From RHKX01 sp035695265 (GTDB lineage Bacteria; Actinomycetota; Thermoleophilia; Solirubrobacterales; 70-9): a DNA stretch of 13,048 nucleotides. The DNA is taken from NCBI GenBank assembly GCA_035695265.1, contig DASSEM010000185.1, forward strand, positions 1 through 13,048, read 5' to 3'. The notes under the pieces were generated by a model that saw only the letters and a program-made list of their open reading frames with translations, had not been told where the DNA came from and did no database searches. The number at the start of each line of letters is the position of its first letter. The first letter of the stretch is position 1. Both the position numbers and the translations under genes were made by a program. Positions 6,435 to 11,919 of the stretch are shown here, in pieces.

Positions 6435-7346
6435 GTGATGCGATCCGCCCGCGCGAAGAGCCGTCCGACCGCGAGCCGCTGGGTTGGCGTCACCCAGGTG
6501 GTCGTCGCCGCGGCCTTCATGCTCGCTGGCCTCCTCGCGGCATCGGCCTCCGCCGACCTGGTTCGCGTCGGCCTCACCGCCAAGCACAAGACGGTCAAGG
6601 TCGCGCCCGGCGTCCACATGCGCGCCTGGACGTTCAACGGCACGGTGCCGGGACCCGTGGTCCGGGCCGAGGTCGGTGACACGGTCGAGGTCAGGCTCCA
6701 CAACGCCGACCGTCACATGGCCCACTCGGTCGACTTCCACGCCGCGCAGGTCTCGCCTCAGGTCGTCTTCCGCGACGTTCCACCCGGCAAGACCGCGACC
6801 GTCTCGTTCGAGGTCAGCAGGCCCGGCGTCTTCCTCTACCACTGCGGCACCAGTCCGGTCCTCCAGCACATCGGCATGGGGATGTACGGAGCGATCATCG
6901 TCGACCCGATCGGAGGGCGGCCGCCGGCGAACGAGACAGTCCTCGTCCAGAGCGAGGTCTACGGCAGGGTCAGGGGCAAGCGGATCAAGCCGAGCTACAA
7001 GGCGATGCGCACGAAGGACCCGAGGTACACCGCGTTCAACGGCAAGGCCTTCCGCTACCAGCGGCGGCCGATCGAGGTCGCCGTCGGCGAGCCCCAGCGG
7101 ATCTACGTCGTCGCCGCCGGGCCGACGCTGGGCAGCGACTTCCACGTCGTCGGCGAGATCTTCGACACGGTCCAGGCAGACGGCAACCCCGCCAACGAGC
7201 TCTCCGGAGTCTCCACCTACGGCGTTCCCGCCGGCGGCGCGGCGCTGTTCGAGCTCAGCTTCGACGAGCCCGGCGGCTACCCGTTCGTCAACCACGCGTT
7301 CCGCTGGGCCGACGCCGGCGCGCTCGGGCTGTTCCGGGCCGAGTAG
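6435..7346 (+). CDS. Secreted NirK-like two-domain copper oxidase
   Basis: An exported cupredoxin protein of the multicopper oxidase superfamily whose ligand pattern matches copper nitrite reductase (NO2- to NO). It has 303 residues. A signal peptide with basic N-terminus and hydrophobic stretch at about 20-38 ends in ASASA (36-40). Domain 1 shows NGTVPGPVVRAEVGDTVEV, then HSVDFH with His97 (type 1 copper), Asp100 (equivalent to the catalytic Asp) and His102 (type 2). It then shows YHCGTSPVLQHIGMGM with His136 (type 2), Cys137, His145 and Met150 (type 1). Domain 2 has DFHVVGEIFD (His237, possibly the catalytic His) and FVNHAFRWADAGALGLF with His287 (type 2). All type 1 and type 2 ligands of NirK therefore have counterparts; the Cys-to-His loop is one residue shorter than in classical NirK. 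HxH pairs for a trinuclear laccase site are absent. No denitrification partner genes are nearby, so true nitrite reduction is unproven. GTG 6435 or ATG 6438 may be the start. Confidence 0.82.
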   Translation: MMRSARAKSRPTASRWVGVTQVVVAAAFMLAGLLAASASADLVRVGLTAKHKTVKVAPGVHMRAWTFNGTVPGPVVRAEVGDTVEVRLHNADRHMAHSVDFHAAQVSPQVVFRDVPPGKTATVSFEVSRPGVFLYHCGTSPVLQHIGMGMYGAIIVDPIGGRPPANETVLVQSEVYGRVRGKRIKPSYKAMRTKDPRYTAFNGKAFRYQRRPIEVAVGEPQRIYVVAAGPTLGSDFHVVGEIFDTVQADGNPANELSGVSTYGVPAGGAALFELSFDEPGGYPFVNHAFRWADAGALGLFRAE

Positions 7347-7363
7347 CAGCGACTCCCAGCGCG

Positions 7364-7369
7364 TAGGCT
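7364..7369 (+). promoter_or_regulatory. Leaderless-type -10 box, TAGGCT, before membrane protein gene
   Basis: TAGGCT, six bases (GCCGCC), then GTG 7376. It is a near-copy of the element at 2017-2031 and has no Shine-Dalgarno, so the GTG is probably the first codon of a leaderless mRNA. Confidence 0.65.
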
Positions 7370-7375
7370 GCCGCC

Positions 7376-8206
7376 GTGCGGACGAGTGGCGGCAGATCGG
7401 GGGCTGAGGCCGCGGATGAACCGCTCCACATCCGTCCGCTCATCCGCCAGATCGCCGACGGCTACCGCCACAGCTGGAAGCTGTTGCTCGTCACCGGCCT
7501 GCTCGTCTTCGGGGCGATCGGACTGGTCAGCGCGATCGACCCGCTCGACGGCGAGGCGATCGAGGACTGGAGCGGCGGCGAGCTCGTCGGGCTGGTCCTG
7601 CTGATCATCGCGCAGGTCTCGATCCCGCTCCTCGGCGACGTCTTCTACTCGGGAATCGTCGCCGCCGGCGAGGAGCGCCGCCGCTCGGGCGTCAGCCACG
7701 GGCTCGGCGACGTCGCCCGCAGGCTCCCGTACCGGAGCCTGATCCTCGCCGACCTCTTGCTGTTCGGTCTCATCGTCGCCGGATTGGTGGCCCTGGTCGT
7801 TCCCGCCTTCATCGTCCTCACCTGGTTCGCGCTGATCGCTCCGCTGATCGAGATCGAGGGCCTCGGCGTCCGCGCCGCCTTCCGCCGCAGCCGCGCCCTC
7901 GTCCGCCCCCACTTCTGGCGCGTCGCCGGGGTCGTCATCCCGCTCGCCTTCCTCCAGGCCGTGCTCGAGGGCATCGGCGACTCGTTCGGTCACTCGATCC
8001 TCGGCGAGGGCTACCTCGGCGACTGGCTCGCCGAGGTCATCGCCAACCTGCTCGCCTCACCGCTCTACGCGCTGACGGTCCTGGCGCTCTACTTCGAGAT
8101 CACGGCGCGGGAAGCCGCATCCACCCCGCCGCTGAACCCGATCTCGTCCCACATGCGGGACGAAACCGGCGGCAGCGATTCCGGGCGTCAGTCCCCGAAC
8201 GGGTAG
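7376..8206 (+). CDS. Polytopic membrane protein of unknown function
   Basis: A 276-residue inner-membrane protein with a hydrophilic N-terminus of about 33 residues. Hydrophobic segments lie around 34-55, 69-90, 120-150 (long, probably two helices), 178-198 and 220-240, and the polar tail has about 30 residues. The cytosolic-loop motif AAFRRSRALVRPHFWRVAGV is the A-x-x-R-S-x-x-L-V-x-x-x-F-W-R pattern common in actinobacterial membrane proteins related to the glycerophosphodiester phosphodiesterase membrane domain and similar DUFs; family membership is a resemblance only. No catalytic motif is visible. Start and probable leaderless expression rest on the TAGGCT box six bases upstream. Its 3' end overlaps the end of the convergent secreted-protein gene by 19 bases (8188-8206). 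Confidence 0.78.
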   Translation: MRTSGGRSGAEAADEPLHIRPLIRQIADGYRHSWKLLLVTGLLVFGAIGLVSAIDPLDGEAIEDWSGGELVGLVLLIIAQVSIPLLGDVFYSGIVAAGEERRRSGVSHGLGDVARRLPYRSLILADLLLFGLIVAGLVALVVPAFIVLTWFALIAPLIEIEGLGVRAAFRRSRALVRPHFWRVAGVVIPLAFLQAVLEGIGDSFGHSILGEGYLGDWLAEVIANLLASPLYALTVLALYFEITAREAASTPPLNPISSHMRDETGGSDSGRQSPNG

Positions 8207-9237
8207 CAGTCCGGGATCGGTACGTCGTCCTCGAGGCCGAGCTCCGCATCGCCCGGGGTCAGCGGCAGGTCGTCGAGACCCGGGAGCGAGACACGCAGGT
8301 CCCCGGTCAGGGCGCCCCGCGCGTACCGGGCGGTCCCGGTGAACGCCGGGAGGGTCGGCTGGATCGTTGCCCGCCGCAGGTTCGGCCCGGTTCGGAACCA
8401 GTCGTGATCGCCGGTCGCGAACAGGTAGCGGACCGCGCGGATTCCGTTCGCGCGTTCGTCGGAGCTCGCCAGAACGCCGGCGCCGCCGGAGCCGCGCCCG
8501 GCGATCAACCCGGTATCCGGGTCCGCGCCGCATGACGCCAGCAGCGGATGGCCCCTGGCCCTCATGACGCCGGCCGGTGCCTTCGCCGCGAACGAAACGC
8601 GGCGGTCGCTTCGGTGACCCCGACAGCCGTCGCTGAACCTGTAGCTGTCGATCCGGCCGCGGAGCCGCTTGCGGTGGACTTCGGCGTAGCCGCCCTCGCC
8701 CGCGAAATCGATCCGGCCGACGAAGCGACCTCGCCGTATCACCTCGACCTCCCTGCATCCGCGGCCGATGCGATGGATTCGCCGCCTGACCCCACTCTGC
8801 TCGAAGCGGGCATCGACCGCGCCGAGGGCGCCAACCTCGGCCGTCAGCCGCCGTTCGCGAAAGGACCCGCTTCGCCGGGCGATGTAGGAGGCGCCGGTGA
8901 GGAAGCCGGGTCCACCCGAGTCGTACCCCTCCGAGGCCTTCCAGAACCCGAAGGCGGCGGGACCGCGCCCGGGCCGATCCTCCATTCCGAACCCGAACCT
9001 GTAGCCGTTGCTCGCCGCCGAGCGCATCTCGACCGAGATCCGGGCATCCGCCGGCGCAGCCAAGGATGACGTGGGCTTCCCACGAACCAGGCCGGTGAGG
9101 GGATATTGGCGCTGATCGGCCGCCGGGGCAGCGACGTTGTAGGAGTGGAAAGCGTCGGCGTCGGCCGTCAAGAACGCCGGCGTCAGCAACGCAGCAAGAA
9201 CGATCAACATCCTCGATCTCCCCCACGTGCTCACCAC
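8188..9237 (-). CDS. Secreted protein of unknown function (about 349 aa)
   Basis: Not recognised. The N-terminus is a signal peptide: MVSTWGRSR, a hydrophobic core LIVLAALLTPAFL, and a likely cut after Ala-Asp-Ala at about 27-29. The mature protein is rich in Gly, Arg and Asp and looks like beta-structured extracellular protein. The stretch RRGRFVGRIDFAGEGGYAEV (169-188) followed by RLRGRI suggests repeated strands. Four cysteines (161, 205, 236 and 344) could make two disulfides; 161 and 205 flank that segment. No transmembrane anchor, lipobox or catalytic motif is seen. GTG at 9235-9237 is chosen because TAGCCT lies seven bases upstream on this strand; ATG at 9208-9210 is an alternative that would still leave a signal peptide. 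Coding on this strand is supported by consistent G/C third positions and by the signal peptide. Confidence 0.72.
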   Translation of the reverse strand: MVSTWGRSRMLIVLAALLTPAFLTADADAFHSYNVAAPAADQRQYPLTGLVRGKPTSSLAAPADARISVEMRSAASNGYRFGFGMEDRPGRGPAAFGFWKASEGYDSGGPGFLTGASYIARRSGSFRERRLTAEVGALGAVDARFEQSGVRRRIHRIGRGCREVEVIRRGRFVGRIDFAGEGGYAEVHRKRLRGRIDSYRFSDGCRGHRSDRRVSFAAKAPAGVMRARGHPLLASCGADPDTGLIAGRGSGGAGVLASSDERANGIRAVRYLFATGDHDWFRTGPNLRRATIQPTLPAFTGTARYARGALTGDLRVSLPGLDDLPLTPGDAELGLEDDVPIPDCYPFGD

Positions 9238-9244
9238 CCGGAGA

Positions 9245-9250
9245 AGGCTA
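9245..9250 (-). promoter_or_regulatory. Leaderless-type -10 box, TAGCCT, for secreted protein gene
   Basis: On the minus strand TAGCCT is followed by seven bases (TCTCCGG) and GTG GTG. No Shine-Dalgarno. Spacing and sequence match the other leaderless-type starts. Confidence 0.55.
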
Positions 9251-9288
9251 CCCCCAGCCGCGCCTCACCGGTTCCGCCCGTAGGGGTC

Positions 9289-9458
9289 GTGGGCGACGAC
9301 TCGCTCCTCGGCGGGATCGCCGAGCCGAGCGAGAGCTCGCCGTCGAAGGCCAGCGCTCGATCCTGATCCGGATGCGCGACGATGGCGAGATCAGCGACCC
9401 CGTCCTCTGCACCGGCGAGCGCCCGCTCGACCCCGAAGGCTCCGACCTGGAGATCTGA
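9289..9458 (+). pseudogene. Possible small gene with a frame break, upstream of phosphatase
   Basis: Two short readings join into one protein-like sequence. From GTG 9289 one frame reads VGDDSLLGGIAEPSE with strong G/C third positions, then drifts to a stop at 9364-9366. From about 9335 the next frame reads RELAVEGQRSILIRMRDDGE and continues to ...LDPEGSDLEI with a TGA at 9456-9458, again with strong G/C third positions. That second frame has no good start of its own except ATG 9372 (28 residues). A single missing base in the GAGCGAGAG stretch near 9330-9340 would unite them into a product of about 56 residues. The TGA lies six bases before the phosphatase GTG, which has no promoter or good Shine-Dalgarno of its own, so coupled translation is plausible. 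It could instead be a short real peptide, a sequencing error or chance. No family is recognised. Confidence 0.3.
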
Positions 9459-9464
9459 GCGCCG

Positions 9465-10160
9465 GTGCGCGTCTACCTGCTGCGCCACGGCGAGTCACGG
9501 TCGAACGCCGATCCGGAGCGGATCGCGATCCCCGAGCGCGAGGGCGATGCCCTGAGCGGCCGCGGGCGGGAGCAGGCCGAGGCGGCAGCCGGTGCCGTCG
9601 CCGGACTCGGGATCGCGCGGATCGTCTCGAGCCCGATGGGGCGAGCGCGGGAGACCGCCGCGATCGTCGCCGATCGAATCGAGCTCGAGCCGATCGTCTG
9701 GGACTGGATCCACGAGCTCCGCGAGCCCTCCGACTACCCCGAGCTGCCCCGCATCGAGCAGGAGCGGCGCCGCTGGTCGAACCGGATGTCGGAGAGCCCC
9801 GACCCGGGACACCTACCGGGCGACGGCGAGTCGTTCGCCGACTTGCTCGCGCGGGTCGAGCGCGCGCGGGAGAAGCTCGTCGCCGACGCCGTCGACCGCA
9901 CGCTGCTCGTCGGGCACGGCATCTTCTTCCGGTTCATGTTCGCGTCCGCGCTGCTCGGCGCCGAGTTCGCGCCACGCCACGCCGACCGGCTCTGGCGGAT
10001 CGGCTCGCTCAACTGCGGCCTCTCGACCTTCGATCACGTGCGCTCCGGCGGCCGCGAGGACCCTGCCGACATCGACGGCTGGCGCTGCGTCACCTGGATG
10101 GCGCCGACGGCACCGGCGGCGCTGACGACCGGGACGGGCGGCGTCGGCCCCGGCTTCTGA
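9465..10160 (+). CDS. Histidine phosphatase family protein (phosphoglycerate mutase-like)
   Basis: A cytosolic phosphatase of the histidine phosphatase (PGAM-like) superfamily, which forms a phosphohistidine intermediate; the substrate is unknown. The 231-residue product opens with LLRHGES, where His8 is the nucleophile next to Arg7. It has SSPMGRARETA with Arg60 in the phosphate pocket, a probable proton-donor Glu84 in WIHELREP, and the second histidine His151 in LLVGHGIFFRF. The last 25 residues are Ala/Gly/Thr-rich and probably disordered. The GTG start is fixed by the RHG motif lying at the usual distance from the N-terminus. No -10-like box or close Shine-Dalgarno precedes it (GGAG ends 12 bases upstream), which suggests co-transcription or translational coupling with the short reading frame just upstream. 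It is convergent with the TetR gene, seven bases apart. Confidence 0.88.
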   Translation: MRVYLLRHGESRSNADPERIAIPEREGDALSGRGREQAEAAAGAVAGLGIARIVSSPMGRARETAAIVADRIELEPIVWDWIHELREPSDYPELPRIEQERRRWSNRMSESPDPGHLPGDGESFADLLARVERAREKLVADAVDRTLLVGHGIFFRFMFASALLGAEFAPRHADRLWRIGSLNCGLSTFDHVRSGGREDPADIDGWRCVTWMAPTAPAALTTGTGGVGPGF

Positions 10161-10167
10161 GCGCCAT

Positions 10168-10758
10168 CTAGCCTGCCAGGACCGGAGCCAGGACCCGCTC
10201 GGCGGCCGCGACGAGGTCGCGGCGCGGCACCTCGGGGTGCTCCGCCGACCAGAGGACGAGCCCGGCGAGCCCGGCCCGGATCAGCTCCGCCGCGGGCGCC
10301 AGCTCGGCGTCGCCGACCTCGGCCCCGACCTCGGTCATGAAGCCGGAGACCACGGCGTGGGCGCGATCACGGACCGCGCGGCGGTAGGCGGCGATCTCCC
10401 AGTCGCCGCCGGCGTCGTCGAAGAGCATGCTCCAGCCGTGGCGGTTCGCCTCGGCGTAGGCGAACCACGGCTCGAGGATCGCCGCCAGGTCGACGCGACC
10501 GGCGGCGGTCCGCGGGATCGGGTGCACGAAGCCCGGCATGTCCGCGGCGTGGCGGGCGAGGAGCCCCAGGTAGAGGTCCTTCTTGGAGTCGAAGTGGCGG
10601 TAGAGGATCGGCTTCGTCACGCCCGCCGCGGCGGCGATCCCGTCGAGCGTGGCGCCCTCGTAGCCGTCGGCGGCGAACGCGGCGGCCGCAGCCCGCAGGA
10701 GGGTCTCGCGGCGGCGCGCCGCGGGCATCCTCGGAGTGGCGGGTTGCGGGGGCTGCAT
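10168..10758 (-). CDS. TetR/AcrR family transcriptional regulator
   Basis: A one-component repressor-type regulator of 196 residues. The N-terminal helix-turn-helix domain is clear: RRETLLRAAAAAFAADGYEG, then TLDGIAAAAGVTKPILYRHF (37-56), then DSKKDLYLGLL. The C-terminal ligand-binding domain is helical and typical in length; WFAYAEANRHGWSMLFDDAG is family-like but does not give the ligand. I prefer ATG at 10756-10758 because a TAACAT -10 box on this strand lies nine bases before it. GTG at 10762-10764 would add two residues but sits only three bases from that box. The gene is divergent from the cupin gene, and the 45-base gap holds a perfect inverted repeat overlapping both -10 boxes, so it probably represses the cupin and itself. 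Confidence 0.9.
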   Translation of the reverse strand: MQPPQPATPRMPAARRRETLLRAAAAAFAADGYEGATLDGIAAAAGVTKPILYRHFDSKKDLYLGLLARHAADMPGFVHPIPRTAAGRVDLAAILEPWFAYAEANRHGWSMLFDDAGGDWEIAAYRRAVRDRAHAVVSGFMTEVGAEVGDAELAPAAELIRAGLAGLVLWSAEHPEVPRRDLVAAAERVLAPVLAG

Positions 10759-10772
10759 CGCCACGATATGTT
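10744..10772 (+). promoter_or_regulatory. Promoter of the cupin gene, TTGCGG-N17-TATGTT
   Basis: A -35-like TTGCGG at 10744-10749 and a -10 TATGTT at 10767-10772 are exactly 17 bases apart, the best two-box promoter in the window. Transcription would start near 10779, inside the operator, giving a leader of about 25 bases with AAAGGAGG at 10790-10797. Confidence 0.6.
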
Positions 10773-10773
10773 A
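10768..10773 (-). promoter_or_regulatory. -10 box of the TetR gene, TAACAT
   Basis: Minus-strand TAACAT lies nine bases before ATG 10758 and overlaps both the cupin -10 box and the left arm of the operator. It implies a leader of only a few bases. Confidence 0.45.
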
Positions 10774-10786
10774 CTCGCTGGTAACA
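10769..10786. promoter_or_regulatory. TetR-type operator, TGTTAC-N6-GTAACA
   Basis: A perfect 6-bp inverted repeat, TGTTAC TCGCTG GTAACA, sits between the divergent tetR and cupin starts. The core TTACTCGCTGGTAA has the TTAC...GTAA form common among actinobacterial TetR-family operators. It covers the cupin transcription start and most of its -10 box, and the tetR -10 box, so bound repressor would block both directions. Confidence 0.75.
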
Positions 10787-10803
10787 CCGAAAGGAGGACG
10801 GCG

Positions 10804-11322
10804 ATGCTGACCGAATCGACCACCGACCCCGTCCACGGCGCGCGCTACGCCTTCGAGCCCCGTGGCCAGGACCTCTACGTGGAGACCTGGCTCGCGCCCG
10901 GCGGCGGCCTTCCCGAGCACCACCACCCGGTCCAGGAGGAACGCTGGGCGGTCGAGGCGGGCAGGGTCTCGTTCCGGCTCGCCGGCGAGGAGCGGGAGAT
11001 CGGACCCGAGGACGGCGAGATCCTCGTCCGGCCCGGGGTCAAGCATGCGCTGCGCAACCGCGGCGACGCGGAGGTCCACCTGAGCTGCCTCGTCCTGCCG
11101 GCCGGCCGGTTGCAGGAGTTCCTCACCGACAGCGCCGCCGCGGCCCGGGCCGGCCTGTTCGCGAAGGGCGGCATCCCGAAGAGCGTTCACGGGGCCCGCT
11201 GGGCGGCCGGCTTTCTGAAGCAGCACCGCGACGAGGTCGTGATGAGCTTCCCGCCGCGGTTCGCGCAGAGCGCGATGATCGCGCTCCTCGCCCGCGACGT
11301 CGAGGCCCCCGCCGCCGGGTGA
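10804..11322 (+). CDS. Cupin-domain protein, probable TetR target
   Basis: A small metal-binding cupin of 172 residues. Motif 1 is GGLPEHHHPVQEERWAVEAG, with His39, His41 and Glu45 or Glu46 as likely metal ligands. Motif 2 is GEILVRPGVKHALRNRG, with His81. Together they form one double-stranded beta-helix in the first 100 residues. The last 70 residues are helical and include ARWAAGFLKQHRDEV; they are not a second cupin. Small cupins include isomerases, dioxygenases and sugar- or quinate-type binding proteins, so the reaction is open. The ATG start is firmly set by AAAGGAGG six bases upstream, the strongest ribosome binding site here, and by a two-box promoter overlapping the operator. This suggests strongly inducible expression released by the TetR ligand. 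The upstream in-frame extension runs through the tetR gene and is not real. Confidence 0.88.
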   Translation: MLTESTTDPVHGARYAFEPRGQDLYVETWLAPGGGLPEHHHPVQEERWAVEAGRVSFRLAGEEREIGPEDGEILVRPGVKHALRNRGDAEVHLSCLVLPAGRLQEFLTDSAAAARAGLFAKGGIPKSVHGARWAAGFLKQHRDEVVMSFPPRFAQSAMIALLARDVEAPAAG

Positions 11323-11327
11323 GTCCC

Positions 11328-11373
11328 AGATGGCCGATCCGGAACCCCCACGCGGATTCGGAATCAACCATCT
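11328..11373. terminator. Candidate bidirectional terminator hairpin
   Basis: Between the convergent cupin and DUF385 stops. AGATGG (11328-11333) pairs with CCATCT (11368-11373), and CGATCCG (11335-11341) pairs with CGGATTCG (11353-11360) with one bulged T. The right arm covers the last codons and stop of the DUF385 gene. There is no T-tract on either side, so function is inferred from position and pairing. Confidence 0.4.
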
Positions 11374-11882
11374 AGCGGCTCGAGCACGAACACGTGGATC
11401 CGCCGGTGGTCGGCGCGCTTCTCGTAGGTCGCGTAGCCCGGATAGACCTTCAGCGCCTCCTGCCAGATCCGCTCGCGCCGCTCGCCCTCGACCTCGACCG
11501 CCCGCACGCGCCAGGTGCGCTCGTCCATCCCGACCTCGGCGTGCGGAGCCTTGCGCAGGTTGTGGTACCAGGCGGGGTGGTGTTCCTGCCCGTAGTTGGA
11601 CGCGATCACCGCGAGCCCGTCCGCGGTCGGCAGGCCGACGACCGGGACCACGCGGCGCTTGCCGCTCTTCGCCCCGGTGGTCGTCAGCATCAGGATCGGC
11701 AGCCCGGCGAGCAGCGAGGCGGCGGTACGCCGGCCGGCCGTGATCCGGAAGATCGGCCGGTCCAGGTGATGGGCGACCCGGGCGAACACCCACGAGCCCG
11801 GACCGCTCGACGCGAACCGGCGGACGCCGCGCTGAACGACGTTGGCCTCGGCGAACGTGATCGGCCCGGAAGACGTCGCCAT
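11364..11882 (-). CDS. Deazaflavin (F420)-dependent nitroreductase family protein (DUF385)
   Basis: A member of the Ddn/FDOR-B split-barrel family, many of which use reduced F420 to reduce quinones, nitroimidazoles or other substrates. The product is 172 residues, slightly longer than Ddn. Family landmarks are LTTTGAKSGKRRVVPV (66-81), IASNYGQEHHPAWYHNLRKA (93-112) and the ending YEKRADHRRIHVFVLEPL (153-170). F420 contacts in this family come from the Lys/Ser/Gly/Arg loop and the SNYG...PAWYHNL segment, both present. The natural substrate is unknown. The ATG at 11880-11882 has GACAAT seven bases upstream on this strand and no Shine-Dalgarno. A longer in-frame reading to 11951 would overlap the divergent methyltransferase and is rejected. 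An F420 user is consistent with an actinobacterium. Confidence 0.9.
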   Translation of the reverse strand: MATSSGPITFAEANVVQRGVRRFASSGPGSWVFARVAHHLDRPIFRITAGRRTAASLLAGLPILMLTTTGAKSGKRRVVPVVGLPTADGLAVIASNYGQEHHPAWYHNLRKAPHAEVGMDERTWRVRAVEVEGERRERIWQEALKVYPGYATYEKRADHRRIHVFVLEPLDG

Positions 11883-11889
11883 GCCGTCG

Positions 11890-11895
11890 ATTGTC
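11890..11895 (-). promoter_or_regulatory. Leaderless-type -10 box, GACAAT, for DUF385 gene
   Basis: Minus-strand GACAAT, seven bases (CGACGGC), then ATG. It is the same hexamer as at 4564-4569 for the flippase-like gene. No Shine-Dalgarno. Confidence 0.5.
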
Positions 11896-11906
11896 GCCGA
11901 TTGGGC

Positions 11907-11912
11907 GATGAT
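11907..11912 (+). promoter_or_regulatory. Leaderless-type -10 box, GATGAT, for methyltransferase gene
   Basis: GATGAT, seven bases (GCGCCGG), then ATG 11920. This supports ATG 11920 over in-frame ATGs at 11908 and 11911, which lie inside the box. It deviates from TANNNT at the first base. Confidence 0.4.
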
Positions 11913-11919
11913 GCGCCGG

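Noticed and set aside
9231..9488. An 85-codon minus-strand frame between the secreted-protein and phosphatase genes
   Set aside because: It starts inside the phosphatase gene, covers the promoter of the secreted-protein gene and ends at it; no recognisable features. Not fully excluded, since its third positions are also GC-rich.
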